From assembly GCA_910585005.1 (NCBI GenBank), contig CAJUCN010000014.1, forward strand, positions 1 through 64,000: a stretch of DNA of 64,000 nucleotides. Reading direction: 5' to 3'. Source of the stretch: an uncultured Lachnospiraceae bacterium (GTDB taxonomy: Bacteria > Bacillota > Clostridia > Lachnospirales > Lachnospiraceae). This document shows, in pieces, positions 25,506 through 34,965 of the stretch (position 1 is its first letter; each line of letters opens with the position of its first letter). A program made the position numbers and the translations under genes. The notes beneath the pieces are model-generated. The model did not search any database. It saw nothing but the letters and a program-made list of their open reading frames with translations, and was not told where the DNA came from.

Positions 25506-26876
25506 GTGCATCAGGATAGAGAAATACGGATGGGGACGGAACCCATCGGGAAATTGATGATAAGTATGGCAGTGCCTTCTATCGTGGCGCAGATCATAAA
25601 TATCTTATATAATATTGTGGACAGGGTCTATATTGGCCACATTGAAGGTGTGGGCATGGAAGCGCTGACCGGTGTGGGAGTTACCTTTCCGATCATTACT
25701 TTGATCTCTGCATTTTCAGCTTTTGCAGGGGCAGGGGGCGCGCCGCTTGCCGCGATCTGGCTGGGGAAAGGGGACAGGAAGCGGGCGGAAAAAATCCTGG
25801 GAAATGGTGTTGTGATGCTGCTTTCCTTTACCGTGCTTTTGATGGGGTTCTTTTACGCTTTTCAGCGGCCTTTACTTTATTTATTCGGGGCCAGCGACGC
25901 TACGATCCCCTATGCGGTGGACTACATTTCCATTTATCTGATGGGCACGGTTTTTGTGGAATTGGCGCTTGGGCTGAATGCCTTTATTATTTGCCAGGGG
26001 CAGTCCAGAACGGCAATGACCGCTGTTTTGATCGGTGCGGCTGTCAATATTATTCTGGATCCCATCTTTATCTTCGGGCTGAATATGGGGGTAAAGGGTG
26101 CGGCAAGGGCCACGGTGATCTCCCAGGCGTTAAGTGCACTGTGGACGGTGGGATTTTTGGTCAGTAAAAGATCATCCCTTACCATAAAGCTTGAAGCGAT
26201 GAAGCCGGACTGGCATGTAATTGGGGGCGTTATGGCGTTAGGGATTTCGCCGTTTATCATGCGGGCAACGGAAAGTCTGATCAGTATCGTGTTGAACAAC
26301 GGGCTTCAGAGGTATGGCGGAGATATCTATGTAGGGTCGCTTACCATCATGCAAAGCGTTATGCAGATGTACGCAGCGCCGTTAGGAGGCTTTACCCAGG
26401 GGGTTCAGCCTATTATCAGCTATAATTTTGGCGCCGGGAATTTTGACAGGGTAAAAAAATTGTACCGCAGCATGATTACCAGCAGTTTCCTGTTTTCCGC
26501 CGGCGCCACCATACTGATTATTTTGTTTCCGGGATTTTTTGCAGGGATGTTTACCAATGACAGGGCGCTGATCTCTCTGGTAGAACGGGTGATGCCTGTT
26601 TTTATGTGCGGTATGCTGGTCTTCGGGATCCAGCAGGGGATCCAGCCGACCTTCCTGGCGCTGGGACAGGCAAAAATTTCTTTTTTTATTGCAGTGTTCA
26701 GAAAGGTGATCTTGCTGGTGCCCCTGGCCCTTATTTTGCCGCTGCGGTTGGGCGTTATGGGAGTCTATTACGCAGAACCCATATCGGATGTGCTTTCGGC
26801 GGCTATGGCAACTGTCTTATTTTTATTGAATATTAAAAAGATTGTTTCAAAGGAGACCCTGCAAAGGATTAAATAG
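25506..26876 (+). CDS. MATE family exporter
   Basis: A 456-residue membrane protein with the MATE N-terminal pattern IGKLMISMAVPSIVAQIINILYNI read over residues 13-36 and the repeat at mid-protein (VMALGISPFIMRATESLISI). It has about 12 segments. The start GTG 25506 follows ATAAGGAGGGAG. It belongs to the same superfamily as the gene at 267 but diverges strongly, so it is not a recent duplicate. Substrate unknown. It is flanked by a terminator before and a new promoter after, so it is monocistronic. Confidence 0.93.
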   Translation: MHQDREIRMGTEPIGKLMISMAVPSIVAQIINILYNIVDRVYIGHIEGVGMEALTGVGVTFPIITLISAFSAFAGAGGAPLAAIWLGKGDRKRAEKILGNGVVMLLSFTVLLMGFFYAFQRPLLYLFGASDATIPYAVDYISIYLMGTVFVELALGLNAFIICQGQSRTAMTAVLIGAAVNIILDPIFIFGLNMGVKGAARATVISQALSALWTVGFLVSKRSSLTIKLEAMKPDWHVIGGVMALGISPFIMRATESLISIVLNNGLQRYGGDIYVGSLTIMQSVMQMYAAPLGGFTQGVQPIISYNFGAGNFDRVKKLYRSMITSSFLFSAGATILIILFPGFFAGMFTNDRALISLVERVMPVFMCGMLVFGIQQGIQPTFLALGQAKISFFIAVFRKVILLVPLALILPLRLGVMGVYYAEPISDVLSAAMATVLFLLNIKKIVSKETLQRIK

Positions 26877-26885
26877 AAAAAACAA

Positions 26886-26914
26886 TTGTTTTCGCTGGTA
26901 AAGTTTGTTATAAT
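26886..26914 (+). promoter_or_regulatory. Promoter of the phosphofructokinase gene
   Basis: TTGTTT (26886-26891), 17 bp spacer and a perfect TATAAT (26909-26914). Confidence 0.75.
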
Positions 26915-26994
26915 CGTGATGATGCGTACAGCATATAAGCTGGATGCAGTTTAATTCGTATGTGTAAGCCGCTTGGCGGCAGAATGGAGGAAAA

Positions 26995-28224
26995 ATGAAA
27001 GGTAATATTGTAGTTGGACAATCTGGCGGGCCTACGGCCGTAATCAACTCATCTGTAGCAGGAGTATACGCAGCAGCAAAGAAGCTGGGCGTTAAGAAAG
27101 TATACGGTATGGTTCATGGTATCGAAGGGTTTTTGGAAGATAAGATGATCGAATTGGAAGAGTATCTTGACGATCCTACAGGAATTGAATTGTTAAAAAG
27201 AACTCCTTCCGCATTTTTGGGTTCCTGCCGTTTTAAAATGCCTAAGATTGAGGGACATGAAGATGTATATGAGAAGGTGTTTGAGATCATGGAAAAGCAT
27301 GATATTGAATGCCTGTTTTATGCTGGCGGAAACGATTCCATGGATACGGTAAAAATGTTGTCCGATTATGCAGCGGCGCATGGCAAGACACAGAGATTTA
27401 TGGGTGTTCCTAAAACCATTGATAATGATTTGCCTGTGACGGATCATTGCCCCGGATATGGCAGTGCATCAAAATATATTGCATCCAGCTTAAAGGAAGT
27501 GATTCGTGACAACGAGTCCTTTGGGGCAAAGAAACCTACCATCTGTATCGTAGAGATTATGGGACGTAATGCCGGATGGCTTACGGCAGCGGCAGCCCTG
27601 GCAAAGGGGGATGACTGTAATGGAGCGGATGCCATTTATCTTCCTGAAAAGGTATTTGACATGGACGCATTCATGGCGAAAGTAAAACATCTTGCAGAAA
27701 CCAAGTCTTCTGTGGTAATTGCAGTTTCTGAGGGGATCCATATTGCAGACGGACGTTATGTATGTGAGCTTGCCAACGAAAATGTTGCAGTGGATGCATT
27801 TGGACATAAGCAGATGTCCGGTACGGCTGCTTATCTGGCGCAGAAGATCGCGGAAGAGACCGGGTTAAAGACAAGGGCTATTGAATTTTCCACCCTTCAA
27901 AGGGCGGCAAACCACCTTGCATCCCTTACGGATATCAATGAAGCATTCCAGGTGGGCCATGACGCTGTTATGGCAGCAGAGGAAGGCAAGACCGGCATGA
28001 TGATCACTTTAGACAGAAATGGTGATGATCCTTATCAGTGCGGGACAAGCGCATATGATATCCATGCAATTGCCAATGTGGAAAGGCCCGTGCCTGCAGA
28101 GTGGATCACAGAAGATGGATGCGGTTTAAATGACGGATATATCAAGTATGCAAGGCCACTGATCATGGGTGAGCTTCTTCCGGTTTTTGTAAACGGGGTG
28201 CCTCGCCATTTGGTTAGGAAATAA
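26995..28224 (+). CDS. pfp: 6-phosphofructokinase, PPi-dependent type
   Basis: A 409-residue phosphofructokinase-superfamily enzyme. The N-terminal GQSGGPTAVINSS, nucleotide/PPi loop AGGNDSMDT and catalytic PKTIDNDLP are present. In ATP-dependent PFKs the loop is GGDGS and the position before TID is Gly. Here Lys (PKTID) and the substituted glycine loop point to the pyrophosphate-dependent class (EC 2.7.1.90), which works in both directions of glycolysis. The assignment to PPi is inference from these residues. Substrate-binding MGRNAGWLT is intact. ATG 26995 has AATGGAGGAA upstream. It is monocistronic, with its own promoter and terminator. Confidence 0.9.
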   Translation: MKGNIVVGQSGGPTAVINSSVAGVYAAAKKLGVKKVYGMVHGIEGFLEDKMIELEEYLDDPTGIELLKRTPSAFLGSCRFKMPKIEGHEDVYEKVFEIMEKHDIECLFYAGGNDSMDTVKMLSDYAAAHGKTQRFMGVPKTIDNDLPVTDHCPGYGSASKYIASSLKEVIRDNESFGAKKPTICIVEIMGRNAGWLTAAAALAKGDDCNGADAIYLPEKVFDMDAFMAKVKHLAETKSSVVIAVSEGIHIADGRYVCELANENVAVDAFGHKQMSGTAAYLAQKIAEETGLKTRAIEFSTLQRAANHLASLTDINEAFQVGHDAVMAAEEGKTGMMITLDRNGDDPYQCGTSAYDIHAIANVERPVPAEWITEDGCGLNDGYIKYARPLIMGELLPVFVNGVPRHLVRK

Positions 28225-28240
28225 GCGAAAGAAACGATGG

Positions 28241-28322
28241 CTGGCTTCTAGTAAACAGTTTTGCATGGGAGTTCTTTGTGTCAGGATCCAATGCCTGAAC
28301 TGTTATAGAAGCCAGTTTTTTT
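28241..28322 (+). terminator. Long-stem terminator after pfp
   Basis: The arms CTGGCTTCTA plus TAAACAGTT (28241-28260) and AACTGTTATAGAAGCCAG (28298-28315) pair around a 37-nt loop that has its own small TCAGG/CCTGA hairpin, followed by TTTTTTTG. Confidence 0.85.
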
Positions 28323-28365
28323 GTAAAATCAGGAAGTGCAGTGATCAAAGCGAAGGAGGGACGCT

Positions 28366-29262
28366 ATGGTAGCAAATATCGTAGGGAATTATTTGATAGA
28401 AAACCAGTTGCTTACTACGGAACAATTAAGAGATCTGGTCAGGGAACAACGAAAGGTCAGGGTTAAATTAGGGCTGATTGCAGTTGCGGAAGGGCTGATG
28501 ACGCAGGAGGAAGCGGATAAGGTCAACAGGCTGCAAACGGTAATGGATAAGCGATTTGGCGACATAGCGGTAGAAAAGGGATATTTGACACATGGGCAGG
28601 TGGAAGCGCTTCTTAAGAAACAGGGAAATGCTTACCTTGCTTTTGCACAGGCGCTTGAAAACCAGGGATTGATGAGTATTGAACAACTGGAACAGTATAT
28701 GATAGATTATCAGGGAGATCATCATATGACTTTTTCAGATATCGACGATCTGAAAAGCGATGATGTGGATCGGATCCTGCATCTTTATATGCCTATTGGC
28801 GGGGAGAAATATATCAATGCAGTGGGGACGGCAGTCCGGACAATTATGCGCTGTGTGGATGTGGATATTTATCCGGAGAAAGCATACCTGGCAGATAGGT
28901 GTGAGGCGGACAACGGCGCTATCCAGTTTGTGGAGAGTGAACATAGCTTTACCTGCGCGTTAGCAGGGAAAGAGCAGGCCCTTCTGGAAACGGCATCTGT
29001 GTTTGGGCAGGAGGAATTTCCCGAAGTCAACATGGATGCGCTGGATGCAATCGGTGAACTGTTGAATTGTATTAATGGGTTGTATGCCACGGCGCTAAGC
29101 CAGGGGGGGATTTCTACGGAACTGTATCCGCCGGAATTTTCAGATCAGATAAAAGGAATCAAATGTGAGAAAATGCTGGTCATCCCTCTTCATGTTTTAG
29201 GACAGGAAATCAGCCTTGCTGTAGCGGTTGACCACAAAATAAATTTGGAGCAGGAGGCATAA
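28366..29262 (+). CDS. CheX-like phosphatase with MshEN-type repeats
   Basis: A 298-residue protein. The C-terminal domain (about 140-298) is of the CheX/CheC type; DAIGELLNCINGL carries the E231-x2-N234 pair used by CheX to dephosphorylate CheY-P. The N-terminal 115 residues contain about four tandem repeats such as RFGDIAVEKGYLTHGQVEALL, which fit the MshEN/GspE-N pattern, a fold known to bind cyclic di-GMP in other proteins. The next gene (2 bp away) is a CheY, so a phosphatase-substrate pair is very likely. No other chemotaxis genes are nearby. ATG 28366 has GAAGGAGGG upstream. Confidence 0.82.
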   Translation: MVANIVGNYLIENQLLTTEQLRDLVREQRKVRVKLGLIAVAEGLMTQEEADKVNRLQTVMDKRFGDIAVEKGYLTHGQVEALLKKQGNAYLAFAQALENQGLMSIEQLEQYMIDYQGDHHMTFSDIDDLKSDDVDRILHLYMPIGGEKYINAVGTAVRTIMRCVDVDIYPEKAYLADRCEADNGAIQFVESEHSFTCALAGKEQALLETASVFGQEEFPEVNMDALDAIGELLNCINGLYATALSQGGISTELYPPEFSDQIKGIKCEKMLVIPLHVLGQEISLAVAVDHKINLEQEA

Positions 29263-29264
29263 AT

Positions 29265-29627
29265 ATGGCTAATATATTGATCATAGATGATTCTAGGACA
29301 TCACGCAGGATATTAAGGGGGATATTGGAAGAGGCCGGACATACCGTTGCAGGGGAAGGGATGGACGGAGAAGACGGTTATTTAAAATATAAGGAGCTGC
29401 GGCCGGACTTGGTTACACTGGATATCACGATGCCCAAGCTTGACGGGATAGAAGCGCTTCAGCTTATCAGAAAATACGATGAAAACGCACAGGTGGTGAT
29501 GATCACGGCAGCAGGGCAAAAAGAAAAAATGATCCAGGCTGTTAAGCATGGGGCGGCGGAGTTTATTACCAAACCTTATGAGCCAGATATGGTAAAGGAT
29601 GTTATTGAAAAAGTATTGAGGAAATAA
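29265..29627 (+). CDS. CheY-like single-domain response regulator
   Basis: A 120-residue stand-alone receiver: acidic pocket D8-D9, phospho-acceptor D53 (VTLDITMPKLDG), Thr at VVMITAAG and Lys at FITKPYEP. There is no output domain. It is encoded 2 bp after the CheX-like phosphatase and is its presumed substrate. The cognate kinase is not in the window. Confidence 0.93.
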   Translation: MANILIIDDSRTSRRILRGILEEAGHTVAGEGMDGEDGYLKYKELRPDLVTLDITMPKLDGIEALQLIRKYDENAQVVMITAAGQKEKMIQAVKHGAAEFITKPYEPDMVKDVIEKVLRK

Positions 29628-29631
29628 GAGG

Positions 29632-29655
29632 ATCCGGAGGCATCTCCGGATTTTC
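29632..29655 (+). terminator. Short terminator after cheY
   Basis: The stem ATCCGGAG/CTCCGGAT has loop GCAT and is followed by TTTCTG; the T-run is short. Confidence 0.6.
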
Positions 29656-29685
29656 TGTGCAGTAGATCAGAAAGCGGGATAAGTA

Positions 29686-30675
29686 ATGGTATCAATAAAG
29701 GATGTGGCAAGGCATGCAGGTGTGGCGATCTCTACGGTTTCTAAGGTGATCAACAATTACCCCAATGTCAGTAATGAGATGAAGGTGAGGGTGGAAAGAG
29801 CGGTGGAGGAACTTAATTTCGTTCCCAATTCGGTGGCCGCCGCCCTTTCTTCCAAGCAGGCTGGGCGGGTAGCCCTCCTGGTAAACTTAAATGAAAAAAC
29901 GCAGGCAATTGATGAAATCGGGATGCAGTATATTTTAGGGGCGATCAATAAGGCAATGGAACTGAATCTTGATGTGATCACGCTGTTTTTCTTTCTGTTT
30001 AAGAATAAGAGTGCAGAAGAATTGATCAGATATCTCCAGTCCCAGAGTATTACCGGAATCATTATTTATGGGATATCCAAGGAAGACAAAACGTTAAAGG
30101 CGCTGGTTGGAAGCCAAAAGTTTAAATGTGTGGTGGTGGATTCAATGATAGTGAACGGAAGCACTTCCTGCGTGGGAATTGATCACCGCAGGGCACAATA
30201 TGAGGTTGCCAAAAAGACGATAGAGGAAAATAACTGTAAGAGGATTTTGTATATTGCCGGCAAAAGAAATGCTTATGTGACGGATGAACGGTTAAAAGGC
30301 ATTGAGGATCTTGCCCGGGAAATGGGACTTTCGGTGCTGGTAAGGAACGGGGAATTTTCGGAATTGCAGGCAAGAAATATTACCAGGAAATATGCAAGGA
30401 ATAAGGATGCCATTGTGTGCGCTTCCGATCTGATGGCTATTGGCGCAATGAAGGCATTGACGCAGATGGATATCTTCCGGCCGGTGTGCGGTTTTGACGG
30501 TATTATATTGATGGGGTATGTGGGGAAACAAATGAATACGGTGAGCCAGGACTTTGCCGGCATTTCCCAAAGGGCAATGGAGGAACTGCAGCTTTTGATG
30601 AACGGCCAGAAGGGGCGGAGTGTTAAGACGCAGCATACCTTAATAAGAATGCGCTATGAGGATATTATTTGTTAA
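29686..30675 (+). CDS. LacI family transcriptional regulator
   Basis: A 329-residue regulator. The HTH IKDVARHAGVAISTVSKVIN, hinge-helix region with PNSVAAALSS, and periplasmic-binding-protein-like core (about 60-329) are all LacI/GalR hallmarks. Ligand unknown; its position next to glycogen phosphorylase suggests a carbohydrate signal. A perfect palindrome with a central CG (30688-30699), the classic LacI-family operator form, begins 12 bp after its stop codon and upstream of glgP. ATG 29686 has only a weak ribosome site (GGGATAAGT). Confidence 0.92.
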   Translation: MVSIKDVARHAGVAISTVSKVINNYPNVSNEMKVRVERAVEELNFVPNSVAAALSSKQAGRVALLVNLNEKTQAIDEIGMQYILGAINKAMELNLDVITLFFFLFKNKSAEELIRYLQSQSITGIIIYGISKEDKTLKALVGSQKFKCVVVDSMIVNGSTSCVGIDHRRAQYEVAKKTIEENNCKRILYIAGKRNAYVTDERLKGIEDLAREMGLSVLVRNGEFSELQARNITRKYARNKDAIVCASDLMAIGAMKALTQMDIFRPVCGFDGIILMGYVGKQMNTVSQDFAGISQRAMEELQLLMNGQKGRSVKTQHTLIRMRYEDIIC

Positions 30676-30687
30676 AAGCGGCTTGCG

Positions 30688-30699
30688 GAAAACGTTTTC
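30688..30699. promoter_or_regulatory. LacI-type operator candidate
   Basis: The perfect 12 bp palindrome GAAAACGTTTTC lies between the LacI regulator and glycogen phosphorylase. The central CG and flanking A/T runs fit LacI/CcpA-type sites. The extended form does not fully match a CcpA cre box. Confidence 0.65.
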
Positions 30700-30818
30700 T
30701 TGTGTTACACTCAGTATGTTACTTACATTATTTGGAATAATATAGGAAATGTAACCGGTGGCGAAAGGGTTTGCAGGCCGGTAAGGGTCAAAGGATTCAT
30801 TTTTATTAGGAGGAGATT

Positions 30819-33128
30819 ATGGCAGCACAAACAAATTTACAAAAGGACATTCTGGTGCTCAACTTAGAATCACAGATGGAGGAGATCGCCAAAGATCTGT
30901 TTGGAAAAGGCGTTGCCGAGTTGACAGACCAGGAAACATATTATGTGGTACTTATTCTTTCCAAACGGTTGATGGCCGTTTCGGACAGCAATGAAGGCGA
31001 GAAGAAAATCTACTATATTTCCGCTGAATTTTTGATTGGGAAGCTTTTGTCCAACAACCTGATCAATCTTGGGATTTATGAGAAAGTAGAGAATATATTG
31101 GCTGGTAAGGGAAAAAGCCTTTCCGTAGTTGAAGAAATCGAACCGGAACCGTCACTTGGAAACGGCGGGCTTGGAAGGCTTGCAGCATGTTTCCTTGATT
31201 CCATTGCAACCCTGGGTTTTCCGGGAGAAGGCATTGGGCTGAATTATCATTATGGGCTTTTTAAGCAGGAATTCAAAGACAGGCTTCAGACGGCGCAAAA
31301 GAATGACTGGATCGAAAGCCAGTCCTGGCTGACGAAGACAGACGTTTCTTTTGATGTTTATTTTGGCAAGAAAAAGGTGGTTTCCCGGCTTTATGACATT
31401 GATGTAGTTGGTTATGACAGTGGTGTCAATAAACTCCGGTTGTTTGATATTGAGTCTGTTGATGAGAGTATCGTCAAGGAAGGGATCGATTTTGATAAAG
31501 AAGCGGTTGATAAGAACCTGACACTGTTCTTGTATCCCGATGATTCCGATGAGGCGGGAAATTTGCTCCGTATTTACCAGCAGTATTTTATGGTATCCAA
31601 TGCGGCACAGCTTATTTTAAAGGAAATGAAGGAAAAGAAATACGACTTACGGAAAATGTATGAACATGCGGTGATCCAGATCAATGATACCCATCCGACT
31701 ATGGTGATCCCGGAACTGATCCGTATTTTGGTGGAGGAAAAGGCTTTTGGCATGGACGAGGCGATTGCGGTAGTCAGCAAGACCTGTGCGTACACCAATC
31801 ACACGATTTTGGCGGAGGCCCTTGAAAAATGGCCTTTGAAATACCTTGAAAAGGTAGTTCCCCAACTCGTACCCTATATCAAGGAACTGGATAAGAGAGT
31901 TGCCGCCAAATATAAAGATCCTGCCGTCCAGATCATTGATAAGGACCACAGAGTCCATATGGCCCATATTGACATTCATTACGGATTTTCCGTTAACGGT
32001 GTGGCGGCTATCCACACGGAAATTTTAAAAGATACGGAATTAAACGCGTTTTACAAGCTTTATCCGGAGAAATTTAATAATAAGACCAATGGAATCACTT
32101 TCCGGAGATGGCTTCTTAGCTGTAACCGTGAGCTGGCTTCCTTCCTCTCACAAAAAATAGGGGATGGGTTTAAAAAGGATGCGGATAAGCTTGAAAAACT
32201 GTTGGAATACCAGGAAGACCAGCAGGTTTTAGACCGTTTGGCGGAAATCAAGATGAACCGCAAAAAGGAGCTTGCCGCTTATGTGAAGGAAAAAGAAGGG
32301 GTGGATTTAAACCCGGATGCAATTTTTGATATCCAGGTAAAACGTCTTCATGAGTATAAGCGTCAGCAGATGAATGCGCTGTATATTATTCATAAATATC
32401 TTGAGATCAAGAGTGGGAAGAAGCCGGTAAGGCCCATCTGCTTTCTTTTCGGCGCCAAGGCGGCTCCGGCTTATGTGATCGCTCAGGATATTATTCACCT
32501 GCTCCTTGTGCTCCAGGAGATCGTCAATCATGATCCGGACGTAAACCCTTATATGACGGTGCTTATGGTGGAGAATTACAATGTAAGCTATGCAGAAAGA
32601 CTGATACCGGCCTGTGACATTTCCGAACAGATTTCTCTTGCTTCCAAGGAGGCATCCGGGACTGGAAACATGAAGTTTATGTTAAACGGCGCGGTAACGC
32701 TTGGAACATCGGACGGTGCGAATGTGGAGATCCATGAATTGGTTGGCGATGACAATATCTATATTTTTGGTGAAAAGTCGGAGACCGTCATCGAACATTA
32801 TGCCAAAGGGGATTATGTGTCCAAAGACTATTATGAGAAGAGCCCGGTAATCAAGGAAGCCGTGGATTTCATTATCGGCAAACAGGCGCTTAAAGTGGGA
32901 CATAAAGAGAACTTAAACCGTCTTTATAAGGAACTGATCGGTAAGGATTGGTTTATGACGCTGCTTGACTTTGAGGATTATATTAAAGTTAAGGATCAGG
33001 CGCTGGCTGATTATGAGGACCGCCAGAAATGGAAAAAGATGATGCTTGTAAATATTGCCAAGGCAGGCTTCTTCTCATCCGACAGGACGATTGCGGAGTA
33101 TAACAGGGATATTTGGAAATTGAAATAA
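30819..33128 (+). CDS. glgP: Glycogen/maltodextrin phosphorylase
   Basis: A 769-residue GT35 phosphorylase. It has the N-terminal PSLGNGGLGRLAACFLDS, INDTHPTMVIPEL, and the pyridoxal-phosphate site EASGTGNMKFMLNG with Schiff-base K619, followed by LGTSDGANVE. It releases glucose 1-phosphate from alpha-1,4-glucans. Length is within the family range (750-830) and no gap is obvious. ATG 30819 has TTAGGAGGAG upstream. Control by the adjacent LacI regulator through the palindrome at 30688 is likely. The phosphohexomutase and GH13 enzyme elsewhere in the window act in the same sugar-phosphate network. Confidence 0.96.
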   Translation: MAAQTNLQKDILVLNLESQMEEIAKDLFGKGVAELTDQETYYVVLILSKRLMAVSDSNEGEKKIYYISAEFLIGKLLSNNLINLGIYEKVENILAGKGKSLSVVEEIEPEPSLGNGGLGRLAACFLDSIATLGFPGEGIGLNYHYGLFKQEFKDRLQTAQKNDWIESQSWLTKTDVSFDVYFGKKKVVSRLYDIDVVGYDSGVNKLRLFDIESVDESIVKEGIDFDKEAVDKNLTLFLYPDDSDEAGNLLRIYQQYFMVSNAAQLILKEMKEKKYDLRKMYEHAVIQINDTHPTMVIPELIRILVEEKAFGMDEAIAVVSKTCAYTNHTILAEALEKWPLKYLEKVVPQLVPYIKELDKRVAAKYKDPAVQIIDKDHRVHMAHIDIHYGFSVNGVAAIHTEILKDTELNAFYKLYPEKFNNKTNGITFRRWLLSCNRELASFLSQKIGDGFKKDADKLEKLLEYQEDQQVLDRLAEIKMNRKKELAAYVKEKEGVDLNPDAIFDIQVKRLHEYKRQQMNALYIIHKYLEIKSGKKPVRPICFLFGAKAAPAYVIAQDIIHLLLVLQEIVNHDPDVNPYMTVLMVENYNVSYAERLIPACDISEQISLASKEASGTGNMKFMLNGAVTLGTSDGANVEIHELVGDDNIYIFGEKSETVIEHYAKGDYVSKDYYEKSPVIKEAVDFIIGKQALKVGHKENLNRLYKELIGKDWFMTLLDFEDYIKVKDQALADYEDRQKWKKMMLVNIAKAGFFSSDRTIAEYNRDIWKLK

Positions 33129-33135
33129 CAGGGAT

Positions 33136-33173
33136 AAAAAAGGCAGAACGGAAACAACGTGTTCTGCCTTTTT
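33136..33173. terminator. Bidirectional terminator between glgP and the ABC-F gene
   Basis: AAAAAGGCAGAAC pairs with GTTCTGCCTTTTT, giving T-runs on both strands. It serves both convergent genes. Confidence 0.92.
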
Positions 33174-33190
33174 CTTCATGATAAGAGATA

Positions 33191-34747
33191 TTAGAGAATT
33201 TTCGTAGTCCATTTTCCACAGTCCCACACATCGGTTGCAAGTCCTTCATAAAAGTCCGGTTCGTGGCAGACCATGAGGATGCTTCCTCTATATTCGGATA
33301 ATGCCCGGCGAAGCTCCGCCTTGGCATCCACATCCAAATGATTGGTAGGCTCGTCCAGTAGAAGAAGATTGGAGGGACGGTTAATAAGTTTACATAATCT
33401 GACTTTTGCCTGTTCTCCCCCGGAGAGTACTTTCACAAGGCTTTCGATATGTTTGGTAGTCAGCCCGCATTTTGCAAGGGCGGAACGAACCTCATATTGG
33501 GAAAACCCCGGAAATTCCTGCCAGATTTCTTCAATGCAGGTGGTTTGGACGGTTTGGTCCATCTCCTGTTCAAAGTAGCCGATGCTTAAGTAATCCCCCA
33601 GTTCTACCCTGCCGGATAAAGGCGGAATCAAGCCCAGAATACTTTTTAAAAGGGTAGTCTTGCCGATTCCGTTTGCGCCCGTTAAGACGATCTTGGCCCC
33701 CCGTTCCATTTCCAGGGTGAGGGGGGAGGAAAGAGGGTCATTGTAGCCGATGACCAACTCTTTTGTCTGGAAAATGTATCTTCCGGGAGTGCGGGCTTCT
33801 TTAAAGTGAAATTCTGGTTTGGGTTTGTCGGCAGCAAGCTCGATCACGTCCATTTTGTCCAGCTTTTTTTGGCGGGACATAGCCATGTTGCGGGTGGCAA
33901 CCCTTGCCTTATTTCTGGCAACGAAGTCTTTTAAGTCTGCAATTTCTTTTTGCTGTTTATTGTAGGCGGCCTCTAACTGCGCTTTTTTCATTGCGTAAAC
34001 TTCCTGGAACTTATCGTAGTCTCCGGGATAGCGGTTTAGCTCCTGATTGTCCATATGGTAGATCAGATTGACCACACTGTTTAAAAAGGGGATATCGTGG
34101 GAGATCAGGATAAATGCGTTTTCATATTCGTTTAAGTAGCGTTTTAACCATTCAATATGTTGGACGTCCAGATAGTTGGTAGGTTCATCTAAGAGCAGAA
34201 TATCAGGCTTTTCCAAAAGCAGTTTGCCAAGGAGGACTTTGGTGCGCTGTCCGCCGCTTAGATCAGTCACATCACGGTCAAGGCCGAGTTCTGTAAGTCC
34301 CAGCGCCCTTGCGACTTCTTCCACTTTAGAATCAATGAGATAGAAATCATGGACGGTCAACAGATCCTGGATGACTCCAAGTTCTTCCATGTATTGTTCC
34401 AGCTCGGTTTCGGTGGCAGTTCCCATCTTATCGCATAAGTCATTCATTTGTGTTTCCATCTCAAATAAAAAATCAAAGGCGGAGGATAGGACGGTACGGA
34501 TCGTCATGCCTTTTTCAAGGGCGGTATGCTGGTCCAGGTAGCCTACACGGACATTTTTTGCCCATTCGATCCGGCCTTCATCGGGCAGCAGCTTTCCGGT
34601 AATGATATTCATAAAAGTAGACTTGCCTTCGCCATTGGCGCCCACAAGCCCTATGTGTTCTCCCTTTAAAAGACGGAAGGAGACATCCTGAAAAATAGCA
34701 CGGTCGCCAAAACCGTGGGTTAAATGTTCTACGTTTAAAATGCTCAT
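33191..34747 (-). CDS. ABC-F family ATPase
   Basis: A 518-residue soluble protein with two ABC domains and no membrane segment. Walker A sites are GANGEGKST and GANGIGKTT, signatures LSGGQRTK and LSGGEQAK, and Walker B sites LLLDEPTNYLD and LLLDEPTNHLD. The charged linker (about 240-310) is the family's P-site tRNA interaction motif. ABC-F proteins act on ribosomes, either as translation factors of the YkpA/Uup/EttA type or as antibiotic-protection proteins; the sequence does not decide which. The start is MSILNVEHL at 34747, because AGAGG lies 8 nt before it; the longer frame from 34771 would place that site inside the gene. Confidence 0.92.
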   Translation of the reverse strand: MSILNVEHLTHGFGDRAIFQDVSFRLLKGEHIGLVGANGEGKSTFMNIITGKLLPDEGRIEWAKNVRVGYLDQHTALEKGMTIRTVLSSAFDFLFEMETQMNDLCDKMGTATETELEQYMEELGVIQDLLTVHDFYLIDSKVEEVARALGLTELGLDRDVTDLSGGQRTKVLLGKLLLEKPDILLLDEPTNYLDVQHIEWLKRYLNEYENAFILISHDIPFLNSVVNLIYHMDNQELNRYPGDYDKFQEVYAMKKAQLEAAYNKQQKEIADLKDFVARNKARVATRNMAMSRQKKLDKMDVIELAADKPKPEFHFKEARTPGRYIFQTKELVIGYNDPLSSPLTLEMERGAKIVLTGANGIGKTTLLKSILGLIPPLSGRVELGDYLSIGYFEQEMDQTVQTTCIEEIWQEFPGFSQYEVRSALAKCGLTTKHIESLVKVLSGGEQAKVRLCKLINRPSNLLLLDEPTNHLDVDAKAELRRALSEYRGSILMVCHEPDFYEGLATDVWDCGKWTTKIL

Positions 34748-34899
34748 AACCATTTCCTCTAATTTGATCATTCATTGCGCGTGCATACACGCGCCTGTAC
34801 ATTTTATCATAGAAAGGGAAGGAATGAAACAAAATAATCAAATCTTTGCCGGGATATGCGTTGATAGGATTAGAAAGAACAAAAATGGGGAAAAATGTA

Positions 34900-34928
34900 T
34901 TGACAGATATTACCAGAAAAGGTATCCT
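34900..34928 (+). promoter_or_regulatory. Promoter of the flavin reductase-rubrerythrin unit
   Basis: TTGACA (34900-34905), 17 bp spacer, TATCCT (34923-34928). Confidence 0.7.
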
Positions 34929-34965
34929 AAAATAGGAATGATTACTGATTTTAAGGAGGTGTTTT

